In this document: positions 19,529-31,071 of the stretch, in pieces
Position numbering within the stretch: position 1 is the stretch's first letter
Layout: every line of letters starts with the position of its first letter
NCBI GenBank assembly: GCA_030374765.1
Contig: JARGXX010000028.1
Coordinates: 1-64,000, forward strand
Reading direction: 5' to 3'
Origin: Agarophyton chilense
Taxonomy: Eukaryota > Rhodophyta > Florideophyceae > Gracilariales > Gracilariaceae
DNA: 64,000 nt
The notes under the pieces: generated by a model
The model's database searches: none
Told to the model about the DNA's origin: nothing
The model's input: only the letters and a program-made list of their open reading frames with translations
Made by a program: the position numbers and the translations under genes

Positions 19529-19534
19529 TTTATT
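19529..19534 (-). promoter_or_regulatory. Polyadenylation signal AATAAA
   Basis: TTTATT on + (AATAAA on -) lies 3 bp past the stop of the secreted-protein gene, implying a very short 3' UTR. Confidence 0.5.
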
Positions 19535-19536
19535 GT

Positions 19537-20037
19537 TCATGGGTACCTCGGGAGGTTACAGGATACTCCAAAAGAAGCATTCCCGATATATCTGATCAAG
19601 TTCCCTTTTTCATCTGTTTCCGGTAGTAAGCTTGTTTCAAGGTCTTTCACAGCGATATAACATGAACTTTGACCATTGCGGTTTACGAAACTGAGAACGT
19701 TCTCAACCAACTGGTTTTTTGCATGGCTCACTCCTGGTTTAGCAAGCTTTCTAAAAGACAGAAGATGGCTGCTAATTCCAAAAGATTCAACTACATCAAA
19801 CACAAGAATTTCGTCGTACACTCGGAAGACTCGTAGCCAACCGTCATGACGAACAGTAGGTGCCATGTATAGGAAAGTGACAGAACTTAGATCTCCGGAA
19901 AACCCTGGACATATCATTGGATCTCCATACTCCGAAAAACATCCTTCGCCCGGCGCACAAATAACCAGATTACGAGCTTTGGTAGATATTATAATCAACG
20001 CAAACAAAAAGACAAATATCCATTTAACTTGAACCAT
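19537..20037 (-). CDS. Small secreted or membrane-anchored protein, unknown family
   Basis: The 166-residue frame starts with a strong hydrophobic signal sequence (WIFVFLFALIIISTKA) after a basic residue. The ectodomain has six cysteines (CAPGEGC, MICPG, SSCYIAV, GVSCNLP), suggesting disulfides and an extracellular or secretory location. It has one potential N-glycosylation site (NAS) and a regular hydrophobic pattern in VTFLYMAPTVRHDGWLRVFR. An AATAAA lies directly behind the stop. I do not recognise the family. Start choice is supported by the signal peptide. Confidence 0.55.
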   Translation of the reverse strand: MVQVKWIFVFLFALIIISTKARNLVICAPGEGCFSEYGDPMICPGFSGDLSSVTFLYMAPTVRHDGWLRVFRVYDEILVFDVVESFGISSHLLSFRKLAKPGVSHAKNQLVENVLSFVNRNGQSSCYIAVKDLETSLLPETDEKGNLIRYIGNASFGVSCNLPRYP

Positions 20038-20194
20038 ATTTTATTTTCCTTGCGAACAGCGGATAACGAAGCAGGTGGTGAAGCTGATGCTATTTTTCCT
20101 TGAGATGATACTGAGAGTTGCTTTCTCGTACATCAAAAAGTGCAGTCTGTCGGCATTGGAGGCTTAAGTACCCGAATAAACGTCAACGTTTTAC

Positions 20195-20641
20195 TTACAC
20201 TATTTTCGATACCGTTGACTGTCGCTGAGAATGCCATGATCTACCACAACCACGAAGATTGCACAACCTTTTTGAATCCAGTTCAACATATTTTGCGAAG
20301 GCAAGAAAAACATTTCTCTGCGACAAGATCTCACTGTCGCCGCTCTTTTCTGGCCACACGATACCAGGCGCAAGGATGACAAATGGGACATGAGTAGGAT
20401 TTGCGGAAGTGAGAAGGCCCTCTAGTCTAGTAGAAACTTGCTTGTGCTGATTTGCTTTGCCTACAATTCTCAGCATTATAGTGTTTCTTCCACGTAGACG
20501 AAAAGAGAATTTGGATCGCTTGACAACAGCTTGGGTCTGAAATAAAGAACAATGCTTCCATGTACCATATATATCTCTCGTGAGCCTCATGCATATATTA
20601 CTTATGTCGTAAGATGTGACGGGATTCTTCGTTGTGGACAA
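20195..20641 (-). CDS. Possible exon of an unrecognised gene
   Basis: A 148-codon minus frame with a protein-like centre (RLRGRNTIMLRIVGKANQHK, LLTSANPTHVPFVILAPG, VWPEKSGDSEIL). Just at its end the minus strand reads TAGTGTAAGT, a good splice-donor match, so the frame could be an exon continuing further left. No family is recognised. It may share a transcript with, or merely precede, the gene at 20037-19537. Confidence 0.3.
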   Translation of the reverse strand: MSTTKNPVTSYDISNICMRLTRDIYGTWKHCSLFQTQAVVKRSKFSFRLRGRNTIMLRIVGKANQHKQVSTRLEGLLTSANPTHVPFVILAPGIVWPEKSGDSEILSQRNVFLAFAKYVELDSKRLCNLRGCGRSWHSQRQSTVSKIV

Positions 20642-20649
20642 TCACTTTG

Positions 20650-22463
20650 CAAAACCTAAATCTTCGCTTCGTTTCTTGACCGAAGAGGAAACTAAAGCGT
20701 CCACAGAGCTTTTCCATTTTGTGCATTAAAATTCAAATTGAACAGAGACTTGCCATAGTAGATTAGGCCTTATCATTGTAGTGATATGATATATAGTTAG
20801 AATTTGGGAGCACCAGATTCACTTCCAGAGAGCACATTTTTAAGGGAATGAAGTCCACGTCTTAATTTTGGCATGCGCGAGTATGCTCTACCTGGTATTT
20901 GCATTGCAGTATTTTTTATCTTACATTTTCAGAAAAGCCTCTGGTCGAGTTATCTACCGTTCACATCCTGGACGGCGCGCTTTATGGAGACCCACCCTAG
21001 GAACAGAAGTCTCCTCTAGAGTGTGTTGTGTGCAATACGCTCTGCGATGTGCACGACAATGGCCGTTCCGATCTGCCTCAGGGAGATTTGGCCTGACGAA
21101 AAGTCTTTCCACCCGAGGTCCGGGCATTTTTGTAGGCCCTCACCACACACCCTGGAAGCTACACATTCCTGGCGACTGTGCCGTGTGCCGCAGTTTTTTT
21201 CTGATGCACGATACAGACACTTTAGAAGAAGCATGATGAAAAACTAATATATGTCGTTTACGACGTCTTTGGTGGGCGAGCCGGTTTTCATTCATGTTAA
21301 TAATTTACCCAAGAATGAAGTGCATCGAGCAAGTAAGGTTGTGTCAGGATGACTTTTTGAATTGTTGTTTGTTCGAAACTGATTCCTTTTGGCATTGCTG
21401 AAAAGTCATCGAGTCAATGTCACCGCATCATATGCATAATTTGCATTTTCTTTCGAAACGAGCTCTTCTGACACGGCTGTGATTTAGACGACTTCTTATT
21501 TTCATAAAACAACAATGTTTTTTTCAAATGTAGCAGAGTGATGTACCGAGAAAGATATTCCATGTATTTTTCTTTAATGAGCAAGGGCTGAAGTTCTGAG
21601 TACTTTTCACTGTATGCCCTACAAACAGCAATGATCAGGTATTGTAGTGTTTGATTTGTCTCACTAGGATTGGCCTTGCACCAAAATTTGGACAAGCATA
21701 AATGCTGGTTCAAAATGTGCAATAGCTGTACATTTATCACTGATGTGCTGCTCTCACGAAGCAAAGAATTTGAGGCTAAGGATAGCCGAAGCTATGAGGG
21801 GGATCCTGTGTGTTCGTTTCACCAATCCACGTAGGCATTGAATGTTATTCCTTGCGTTAAATGCTAATGATGCTTTCTTTATTCGAAAGGCTTGAGAGAA
21901 ATTCTTCGCAAATGGTCGACAAAGCTGCTGGTTTGTAATATGCAGTCATTTCAACATTCAGTACTTTTCTGAGTGAAATGCCCTGTCTTGGACACACAGA
22001 TCAGGCAAAACAGCGCTGAGTATTTGAATTTGCTGAAAACATCTTTGTAAGGCCAAGCACGAGAGCAGTTGAAAGAGAAAATGACACCGAGGCGGATGAG
22101 CGTATTCTTTTTTGCTCATTCACAGAAGCATATTGCGAAACACCTAATCATCTATTCTTTACGTTGGCCGAGTTTCTTGTTCAGCATCGCTTCCTTAACT
22201 TTTTGTTCAAATATGAAGCTCTGCGTTCTCCCGGGACACTTCTTTTTCTTCTCAAACATCGCTAACTCTCTTCCTGAAAAGCCGGAGTAGCACTGAAAAT
22301 CTTTTCTTCGTCTACCTCTTGTTTATTCTTCACAAATCACTTGCATCTGTTGATTACCTCGTTAAGAAAAACAGAAAAGCTCACTATTTATCCTACAAGT
22401 CTTTTGAGAGCTTTCTACTGTTTCGAAACACTAAAGCTTTTTCTTCTCAAGGCAAATGTGCAG
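20650..22463. other. Intergenic region, no gene recognised
   Basis: Short frames only (for example 20868-21236 on + and 21764-21420 on -), without recognisable motifs or compositional support. The right end is the 5' region of the membrane-protein gene. Confidence 0.45.
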
Positions 22464-23540
22464 ATGGTTGTCGTCCCCATCAAGTCTCAATTCGTGAGTG
22501 TAATCATAACCTTGATCTCAGCTGTATCTGAAACATTCATATTTTTCTTTTTTATCTCATTCAACCGCTTCTACGAAAATTGTGTTTTACAAAAAGGACA
22601 ACAGGTTCGGATTCGTTCACATATAAATCGAAGAAATCTTATTGTTTTCATTGCAACATTATTCTTTTTCGCGCTTGAGGTGATTGTATCTTTCTACTCA
22701 GATCCTGCCTCGATTACGAGAAAAGAAACCCATTCTTGTGTTACCTTGGATTCAATGAGAAAATTGAGAAACCCCATTTTCCAGAATAAACTCCACAGTG
22801 ATATTGTGAGCAGTCAGTGTGCTGTGGTGAAGGATGGTGTCTTGTATCAAAAGGCTGTGAACGTGACGAAAGACCGTGGTGAAGTTCTCGTTCATTGCTC
22901 GAAAGATTACATATTCTCTTTCAGGTTATCCGACTATGTGACTGAACGAAAGTTTCCCGATATCAAACCAACCATGGGCTGTTCTTCGTGCTCAAAGATT
23001 CCTGAACCAGAGAATTGCCCGACGTTCTGCGCATTTGTCGTGGTCCAGAACAATTCTGTATTCTACTCCGGCGCAACTTCAGAAAAATGGGCATTGGAGA
23101 AGGGTTCTAGTGGCCAGGCACAGAAAGAACTGACATTTCTGGGTACAGACGTCTATTTCAGAGCCGAAAATCTGCAACGAGAAATGGCTGAAAGAGCGGC
23201 ACAAGCTTTTGCAGATTCTAGTACACATCCTCTCTCTCAAAGACGTAGAATTCTAATGGGGTCAGGAGAACGATCTTGTGAATTCTCGGTGGGAGAAAGA
23301 GAAGGAACTGATGTGCCCATCGCTATTCTTGTCTCTCTGACTGGGATTTGGATGAGTTCTTTATTTCTGGGTGGCGCTTCGTTTGTGCTCCGAAGAAGAA
23401 ATTCGTTTGACATAAGTGATCCATTGGAATGGGCTTTTCGAAGCATTGAAAAGCCTGGCGCTCCAATCGAGACCGATCCAGCAATTACAGTGCAATGCAT
23501 GGATGAGAAAAAGTATTTCCTTTTATCGGAAGCTGTGTAG
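22464..23540 (+). CDS. Three-transmembrane protein with a Cys-rich ectodomain, unknown family
   Basis: The 358-residue protein starts at ATG 22464; the frame is open further upstream but without ATG. Hydrophobic segments lie at residues ~12-33 (VSVIITLISAVSETFIFFFF), ~57-77 (LIVFIATLFFFALEVIVSFY) and ~286-308 (AILVSLTGIWMSSLFLGGAS). Between TM2 and TM3 is a ~205-residue region with paired cysteines (GCSSCSKIPEPENCPTFC) and NXS/T sites (NVT, NNS), consistent with a lumenal or extracellular domain. The ~45-residue tail is presumably cytosolic. Looped topology is inferred. A mariner element begins 8 bp after the TAG stop, so its 3' UTR has been replaced or extended by transposon DNA. Confidence 0.6.
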   Translation: MVVVPIKSQFVSVIITLISAVSETFIFFFFISFNRFYENCVLQKGQQVRIRSHINRRNLIVFIATLFFFALEVIVSFYSDPASITRKETHSCVTLDSMRKLRNPIFQNKLHSDIVSSQCAVVKDGVLYQKAVNVTKDRGEVLVHCSKDYIFSFRLSDYVTERKFPDIKPTMGCSSCSKIPEPENCPTFCAFVVVQNNSVFYSGATSEKWALEKGSSGQAQKELTFLGTDVYFRAENLQREMAERAAQAFADSSTHPLSQRRRILMGSGERSCEFSVGEREGTDVPIAILVSLTGIWMSSLFLGGASFVLRRRNSFDISDPLEWAFRSIEKPGAPIETDPAITVQCMDEKKYFLLSEAV

Positions 23541-23547
23541 CGTGGTA

Positions 23548-24848
23548 CAGTGCGTTTCAAAAACATATCCCTTTACAAAAACTGCGCCAAAAGGCATTTC
23601 ACGTACTGTAGAGCACATTTCACAACAAATAAAAGCCACCAAGTCAATAACACTGTTTCAAAAGAATATCCTTTATACAATCATTCGCTCAATTATGGTT
23701 CGTGGCGCACCTCTGACACGCTCTGAACAGCTGGAAATCTTGGAATTAGTAGGTCAGGGTATGAATCCAGCAGATATAGCCCGAAAACTCAAGCGCAGCC
23801 CAAAAAAATCAGCAACTTCATCAAAAACCCCGCTACATACTGAACAAAGCGTTCAACCGGCCGTCCTACAGCACTATCCCCGGTCGATAAGCGTGGGATT
23901 AAGCGAAAACTATGCCGCAAAACTTCATCTTGCGGGAAAATTGTCAAAAATCTAAATTTGCCTCTATCAAGATCTACAATATGGCGTGAAGTCAACCGTC
24001 AAAATTTGTTCAAGTACAAAAAAATGAGGAAAACTTTTTTTTTAAGAAAGATAATCACAAGAAAAACCGAGTTGAATGGTGTGCTCAAAAGGCTTATTGG
24101 AAAACAGAATGGAATAATTTTATCTTTTCTGACGAAAAAAAGTTTAACCTTGATGGTCCAGATTGCTATAAATTTTATTGGCATGATCTACGAAAAAAAA
24201 AGAAGGAATTTGTGACCAGGCATTCAGGAGGCGCATCAGTAATGGTTTGGGCTGTAATTTCCACGAAAGGAGCAACTGATATGGCTTTTGTTGAAACTAA
24301 AATGAACTCTGAGAAGTATGCTGAGGTTCTAGAAAACTATCTTTTACCTTTTTCATACTGTATGCACGAAGAAGAATTCATTTTTCAGCAAAATAATGCA
24401 CCTGTGCATAAGTTTAATTCTATGAAACAGTGGTCCAATGGTCTAAATATGTCGGTTATGGAATGGCCTGCGCGCTCTCCTGACCTCAACCCTATCGAAA
24501 AAATTTGGGGAATGTTGGCCCGAATGGTTTACGGGCAAGGAAGGCAATTTGATACAGATTTTGATCTGAAAAATTGTATCAAAGATTGCTGGGAAAAGAT
24601 TGACTGTAATGCTATCAATCCTTTTATAGAATCAATGCCAAAGGGTTGTATAAGTGTTATACAGGCTGGAGGAGCAAAAATAAATTACTGAACTCGCGTT
24701 AGAATAAAAAAGGATGCAATAAAGGTTATGATTTTGAGACAGTTTTTTTACTTGAAACTTTTTTCACACTGATTTTGTTAGTTTTACTGTAGCCAAAACG
24801 TCGATTTTTGCAAAATTTGCGCGAGGGATATGATTTTGAAACACACTT
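23548..24848 (+). mobile_element. Tc1/mariner-type DNA transposon, full length but dead
   Basis: Terminal inverted repeats: the left end CAGTGCGTTTCAAAAACATA and the complement of the right end AAGTGTGTTTCAAAATCATA match at 16 of 20 positions and continue as TCCCT. Each end is flanked by TA (23546-23547 and 24849-24850), the standard target duplication. The 1301-bp length is typical. It encloses one inactivated transposase gene and lies immediately downstream of a host gene's stop codon. Confidence 0.85.
23696..24691 (+). pseudogene. Tc1-like transposase, frameshifted and active-site mutant
   Basis: ATG 23696 begins a helix-turn-helix of Tc1 type (PLTRSEQLEILELVGQGMNP, ADIARKLKRSP). The frame then breaks in a poly-A run near 23806, meets a TGA near 23845, and breaks again near 24050. 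The catalytic core follows: FSDEKKFNLDGPD (first Asp), FQQNNAPVHKF, and WPARSPDLNPIEKIWG (third acidic residue), ending at TGA 24689. The second catalytic residue, normally Asp in QxDNAPxH, is Asn here. Two frameshifts, one stop and this change make it inactive. Confidence 0.85.
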
Positions 24849-24851
24849 TAT

Positions 24852-25250
24852 GGTTGTTGGTAGAAACAAGAAAAACAGAAGAAAGTGCGGATTCCAACTC
24901 TAGATGATTGTTGAGGGTTTGTATAGTTGGGAAGAGTGCGAACGAAAAGTCTAGTTGTAGGAGTTATGTGATATTTGGAATGTCAGATCCGAGAGGTTGA
25001 TTTCGAGCTGTCAATGGCTATCGATGGCTTGACACTTTGGGTACTGGGGATAGTTGCGGCAGAGAAACGGGACCAATAATACTGACCCGGGTACAGTTGG
25101 GAAGTGCTTGTGATGTGAGATTTGAATTGTTTAGGACATGAACAGCGTTTATTGATAAAGTCTACATTCGTACTATTCTGTTTACAGATGTAAAGGATAG
25201 TGTAATAGAAGTATTGCATGACGACCTCTCACATTTGTATTTTAACAAAT
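24852..25250. other. Spacer between mariner and copia-like LTR
   Basis: No gene recognised. A 78-codon minus frame (25219-24983) has no clear motif. Confidence 0.35.
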
Positions 25251-25945
25251 TGTCACGAGAGAATGTTTGAATAAGATTCAAACATTCAAGAGCTGACTAT
25301 ACGAGGTATAAAGATTCTTTAGACGGGTCGACAGATCAGTAGGAGGGGGCCTCCAGTATTAGGAGTGAGTAAACGTTTGGTAAGAGCCTACTCTTACAGA
25401 TAGTTGAATTTAGAGAACTGTTGTAAAACCCCTCTAGAAGGTTTTAGAATACAACTGGAAACTGCATTATGTAATAGATGTATGCAGAGGCATCTAGAAG
25501 CTTCTATAGAACTTCGTGAATAAAATGCAAGAAATATCTTTGAACGAAATGATATACGTCTAGAACAATTTAGAAGTGCTCTAAAACAATAAAAAAAAAG
25601 TTAAAAAAAGAGAGACTGAGGGGAAGAAAATCGAACTCAAGTCAACACTTTACAGAATTTTCCACGTTCAAATGTACTTTAAACCATCATTGGATACGGA
25701 CCAGATTACGTTTAGATCTAGTCTACTCATCTTCTAAAAGTGTACCGCAACGCGAAGAGAAGTCTCATTGCGAAAAGAGACACAAACCGTCCCGAAAATC
25801 GGAATCGGGCAAAACCGGTTTCAAAATCTTTCAAAACATTCAAGAATTGAAGAGTAAAGTACATTATTCTCAGGATTGAAATTGTGAAAACTCTTTAATC
25901 GTATTGTAGCGTGCACAACCATGACTGATTGCTCAAAAGCATTGA
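25251..25945 (+). repeat. Probable 5' LTR of a copia-like element
   Basis: Starts TGTCACGAGAGAATG and ends shortly before a primer-binding site at 25951. It is AT-rich with several TCTAGAA repeats (25431-25590) and an AATAAA near 25520. The matching 3' LTR was not found, so the boundaries are approximate. Confidence 0.35.
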
Positions 25946-25950
25946 AAATA

Positions 25951-25961
25951 GGTATCAGAAG
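25951..25961 (+). other. Primer-binding site resembling initiator tRNA-Met complement
   Basis: GGTATCAGAAG closely matches the TGGTATCAGAGC-type primer-binding site of Ty1/copia elements. It lies between the proposed LTR and the gag-like frames. Confidence 0.45.
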
Positions 25962-26279
25962 TGAACGAAATCGTGCAGCAAACGTTCTAAATTATCAGAA
26001 TCATCCAAAATCAGATTTTTTCGATACTTTCCGATACCAAAAACTGTTCTCAAGAAAACGAAAAAAAGAGAAACCGATATTCGCCATCGGCAAGTATTCC
26101 AGTAATATTGAATACGTTCCACACAGAACTTAATGGATATGGAGGAGAAGAATAAATTTAAAATTAAAACACCCAATAGATATAGCTTGTATTGGTTCCA
26201 ATGAAGAATGGCGAATTATCTAAAGAAGAAGAATTTTTTTAAACGCAGTCATACAAACCGAAAAAAATGCCAAGGCTAA

Positions 26280-27009
26280 TGAATAGGCTTCAATAGATTA
26301 TAAGTCTTTCTTTAGAAGACAATGAAATTATTTATGTCAAATCGGCTACAACGAGAACAGAATCATGGAAGGTATTGTCAGAATTGTATCAAAACAAAGT
26401 AATGGCAAACAAAATAGAATTAAAAGAGAACTATATTTCAAAAAAACTATATGAAATATTTTTAGCAAAACAACATATTGAGGAACTTAAACGTGTAAAA
26501 TACAAATATAATCAATTCGGTGTTCAAAAATGGAGAGAAAAATACATTATGCGTCTGTTGCAAAGCTTATCAAAAATATAAGAAAGGCTTTGGTGACACT
26601 GGAAAACAAGGCAGAAAAATAAAATATCGAACAATAGCGTGCCCGAGTTTTGCGGAAACTGTCTACAATAAATTCTACTACAGAAAAAAAACTAAATTTC
26701 TTTCAAAGAAAAGTTGAAAACGAAAGGAAGTACTTTCCTTTCAAGTGTCCTTACAGTCAGAAAAATGGACAAATAATTCAAGACTATTTCACCAAAAAGA
26801 GAGGAAAAAAAAGATATCTCCAAAAAAAAAACCCCACTAGAAAATCAACCAACACATCAAAGTATAAAAGAAAAAAGGGCTGGACATTTTTCAATTGCTC
26901 AGAAAAAAGACTAAGAACTGTTGTTATGAGTTGGTGTACTCGAAAACCGAGACGGCCAACTCATCGTCCTCGTATGTTGACAGCAAGGCAAATTGATTAT
27001 TTCAATTAA
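26280..27009 (+). pseudogene. Copia-like gag and zinc-knuckle remnant
   Basis: From about 26300 the + strand reads SLSLEDNEIIYVKSATTRTE, SWKVLSELYQNKVMANKIEL, YNQFGVQKWREKYIMRLL. The signature of an acidic EDNEI followed by a TESWKVL-type tryptophan helix is typical of Ty1/copia gag (UBN2/gag-polypeptide family). Beyond stops and frame changes, KCPYSQKNGQIIQDYF occupies the position of a CCHC zinc knuckle whose second Cys, His and last Cys read Ser, Gln and Tyr. The basic region after it ends at 27009. It is a decayed element. Confidence 0.5.
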
Positions 27010-27730
27010 TTTTATCTGACCTCGCTGACACTGACATCGAGGCCCTGTCAGCCAGTGATGTCATGCAGACATTTGGCTGCGCTGTATTACATGTCAGAAC
27101 CCTTACACAAATAGTGTAAATACCGTACCTTACCAAAATAAAATGAACAGCGTTTGGAGAGGGGGGAGGGGACCAGAGGGACCACTTCTACCTCGCGACC
27201 TTGTCGGTGTCGACTTCCTACCTCATCTTACCAGCTGCACAGTAACATTTCCCAACAACTGTCAAAAACATAGTACTTAGATTCAAGATCATCATTACAC
27301 GTGACAAACAATATTAGGTTCATTGCCCCCAAAAGTTTATAGAAAATTGACCCTGCTACCATTAGATTTGAAGGGAGAACCAAGGCAATTCAAATATAAA
27401 AAGAAATGCTGCAATGAATTGAAATAAGAAAAGTAACGTTTTAAAATTCTAAGATATACTGTATATACCCATATTGGCTGCTAATATTTCTTCTAGTTGA
27501 CTAATTGATGAACGTTATCATATTTTAAACTTTTATAAAGGGTCATACAAAAAAATATCAAAACATAAAAAGAAAATATTTGAAAGACTCATCAAAAAAT
27601 ATATCTGAAAAAGCCCTTCGTATGCTTTATTATAAAAACGTTTCTAAAAGCTACTGAGCTGAGACAATACAGACAGCAAACAAAATCGGAAGTCATATTC
27701 CAACAAAAAATTTAAAAGACAATCGTACCA
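27010..27730. other. AT-rich decayed transposon body, no gene
   Basis: Contains a less AT-rich patch at ~27015-27240 with CCTCG/CGAGG inverted repeats (27022-27045), perhaps a small insertion. Otherwise AT-rich without readable frames. It lies where protease sequence would be expected. Confidence 0.35.
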
Positions 27731-28135
27731 AAGAAAATATGTCCGTCAACAAGGCAAATTGTCCATATTATCGGTTTATTTGTTTAAATGACCAATGTTT
27801 TATTTTTTATAATAAAGGAAAACAAGAGATGTTAAATCAATGCTATGCAGTTTCACTAGTCGTGGAGGGAAAATCTACAGATTCGTGGGTGACATTACAA
27901 AAAGGCTTATTGTAAGCGCAATGAACAGTTTTTGAAGCTTAAAGAAGAAATAGTTTTTGACTTGAATGCAAAAGGAAATAGTTTTCAAGAAAAAGTTGAA
28001 GAAAACAACTATTCTACAAAATTGATTCGAGAACCAGGATATCAGCACAAAAACCCGTACAAGCGAATCAAATCGCCCCTGAAATATCGTCGAGTGTGCT
28101 TCAACCTCCTCTGGGGTGTTTCAAATACTATTTGA
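27730..28135 (+). pseudogene. Copia-like pre-integrase remnant (tentative)
   Basis: A stretch reading CFIFYNKGKQEM...AVSLVVEGKSTDSW, then YSTKLIREPGYQHKNPYKRI, resembles the protease/GAG-pre-integrase junction of copia polyproteins (the C..C..GK-type segment) with the cysteines lost. It ends at TGA near 28133. It is supported mainly by its position 3' of a copia-like gag. Confidence 0.3.
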
Positions 28136-30560
28136 TGAAATTTAATTCGGTTTTTCTCTAGTTTTAGTTGACGGTAGACGTTCAATTTGATGCAGCATGA
28201 TTGGATGGTTTATATATTATATTTGTATTATTCATATTATTGTATTGAGTTTACAGTGTTAATTTACTCTAAATAGTGGCTCCGTGATCTATTTTTTTTG
28301 CTAAGAAAACTTTCTCCAACCGGGTCCTGGTAGCCCAACATCTTTCCCGCTTGCACGTGCTACGATTCTCTTCAAAGAGTTTGTCATGTTATCCATGGTA
28401 TTCTGACTATCCCTGGATCTTCATAAGAAGTTTTACCTTCGCTGACGTCTGATAATTCTTACTTACGTATTCTCGCCTCTGCATAGGGGTTCTTTATTTC
28501 TTTCGCCGATGTTCCTTACGCCCCGCTTTCCATACTTTTTGATTCCTTTTTCGCCTTTTTCCAACATTCATGGAGGAGTACTCTTTTTGGCGTTGAAAGA
28601 ATTTGATTTCCTCCTTCAACAAAAGTTTCTTCGCTTTTTGTGCCAGTTCGACTCGGTCGTATACCCCGACTTCGTCGTGCCTTCTCAGAGAGGCTCTCTT
28701 GCTGTTTTATTCTCCATAGAAGAAGATACAGAATGTATTCGTGCGGTTTTTTCTCTGGAACGTGCACCATCAAGTGGTCTCCGGACTTAGAAGGAGATAA
28801 GCGCATCATTGTTTTTTGATCTACAAAGTGGTCTCCACACTCGCTTGTCAGTTCTTTTTGAGATCCATTTCCTATTTCGTCAAATGTTTCCTATTCGTGA
28901 TAGTATTTGGCTTCCCAGATATCGTTGGAGTTTTCTATCATGTAATGACGGCAATCGGATGCCGCACCGGCCCAAATTCGGAGCCGTTCCGTCCCCGGCG
29001 TGACTTCCACCGCAGGTATGCTTCCCCGAAGAGGTTCATCCATGTCCCCACTTGTAAGGATAACTCTAAAGCCCAAAGTAAGGGTCAGGGCTTTTCAAAA
29101 AGAGTGGGAACACCGTCGGTGATGTCGAATGGTGGGCCTATTAATTGAGAGAAACTGGACTTTGCCGTGGACGTGCACGTTTCGCGGATTCCCGCTGATT
29201 TTGCCACGCCAAAGGAGGGAGAATTTCATACGAAAAATGATAGGAACCCGCGAAAGAAGTTCGCTGAAATGCGCGAAGCTTATGATGCTGTCGGGGAAAA
29301 GTTTTTATTCCTGCGTTTCAGGGTCGATACATCTTTTTTGAGCATTTGTCAGAAAACTCCTTCTATCACGGGCCATTGCCAACACACTATCGGGATGGTT
29401 CCATGGTTCTGCCATTTTCGTGATGAATGTTGAAACCCTGTAGAGCAACGCGTGCCAGTATATCCGGTCGGGGCACCATTTAAATGGCATCCATTATATC
29501 GAGGACCACGTCACCGATTTTATGAGTAATAATAGTTTTTAGTATTTTAGACACCTAAGAAGGTATGTTATTTAAGTCTCTACAGTAGTACCGTAGTGGA
29601 CGGATGAAGGTGCAGGGCTGGGGTTACACGCATGATACTTGTATGGACCAGGGTTGGTTTGCACTACTATAGTCTTCACGTGTAGTTCACTGTCTAGTTT
29701 AGACTTGAGTGAGGGCTTCACCGCCATCACTATCACCAAGTACATGGTAACCGAGTGCTTGGCTCTAGATTATGTCGCCTACGCGAGTCTCCGTCTCTTA
29801 ACGGGAGGAATCGCGACTGATTTGTTTAATCTATCCCCTCGAGAAGCTCAGGCGTCACTGTACCATTGTTCTTGGTGTGTGCCTTTCTCTTGTTTGTTTT
29901 CCTGTGTTGAGGACAGTACACCGCCCCTGTATAGGGTTGTTTTTACCCATCGTGGTTTCGCTTATCCAGTTTGGATACCCCTTTCATAGGTCTGTACGCT
30001 TGGTCCTGCGTCCTATTTCGCCCTATATTTTCGCCCTACATTTTGCTGTTGTCCACGGAATCTCCTTGTTCTTGGATCCCCCTTTCATTCTTCCCCTTTT
30101 CCTGGGTTCATCATCTTCGTAGGTATTTCCTGAACCGCTTTGGTCTCACACCCACGTATCGGTGGCACGAAAACTCGTTCGCTGAGTTACCCCTCTTCGC
30201 GAGAGCGGGACTCGAACACCCGAGAGGTGTTTCCCCATTTGGGATTGCTCTGCAAACCCGATTCGATCGGGTCAGTTTACGTCTGCAAACTGTATAATAA
30301 ACAATATTGAAGGATGATAACGTCCCAGTTTAGCCGATACCTGCTTCGCAAATCTATTCAAATCGGTTGATCTCATCAGATTCCACATCTGATGACAGCC
30401 ATCAAAGGCACTCATCTGGTTTTGTGCGGCCTTCTGCCACCCAATGTGTAGTTCGTACCCTTTCTAAGAAAAAGAAGCACATTGGTTTAAAGGAACTAAA
30501 GTGAACCAACCCCCTGTACAGTAAAGTGGTATTATACCAATATTATGGGCTGCAGGACTT
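28136..30560. other. Unresolved region with fragmentary coding-like stretches
   Basis: Several + frames look partly protein-like (28816-29148 ending in PSVMSNGGPIN, then 29167-29433 with HVSRIPADFATPKEGEFHTK and DRNPRKKFAEMREAYDAVGE), but none is recognised. The 5' LTR of the gypsy element that follows should lie here and could not be delimited. Confidence 0.3.
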
Positions 30561-30591
30561 CAAATTGGATCGTACACAATGAAAAACAGGT

Positions 30592-31071
30592 ATGGTGAAG
30601 GACTGCATAAAGCGTTTGCAGCTTTCTATTCGTAACCATTCCTTTTTCGGAGACCAACCCATTTTGGTGTTGGGTTTTATTACACGCTTTGTTGTGGAAG
30701 CCGACAGATTTGGTATGAATGAAGGTCAATTCTACCTTGCGCTACCGAAATTTCTACAGGGTGTTGCCGAGTATCAGTACAAGTCTGTCAGAGGTTCATC
30801 TCAAGCTCCTGAAGGAGAGATTACGGGCCGATCCGAGGCCGTTCAATAACTTTTGAGGTCCTCTGTCACTAATCAAGCGACCAAGTCGGCCAATCTCGCT
30901 CTTGGTGACACCAACCGGGAGCTTGGAGAAACATTAACCGAGTTCTCGGTGCGTCTGAATAAGGCTTTCCACCGTCTTGGTAATGATTACTCTGCTGAAG
31001 AGCGAGCCTCAATGTACATCGATGAGTCGGATCCCGTAATCTGTATCCTTGTGACCGGATAGAGAAGATCG
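30592..31071 (+). pseudogene. Gypsy A gag remnant
   Basis: One stop splits the frame: it begins near MVKDCIKRLQ, runs through GFITRFVVEADRFGMNEGQF and LALPKFLQGVAEYQYKSVRG to a TAA at ~30847, then SVTNQATKSANLALGDTNRE and FSVRLNKAFHRLGNDYSAEE to LVTG. Capsid-like helices with GDxxILV...RFVxEAD and LPxFLxGVAxxQY spacing are typical of gypsy gag. Confidence 0.55.

Noticed and set aside
30195..30230. tRNA-like B-box (GTTCGAGTCCCGC on the minus strand)
   Set aside because: The T-arm does not pair properly and no A-box, anticodon arm or acceptor stem could be fitted.
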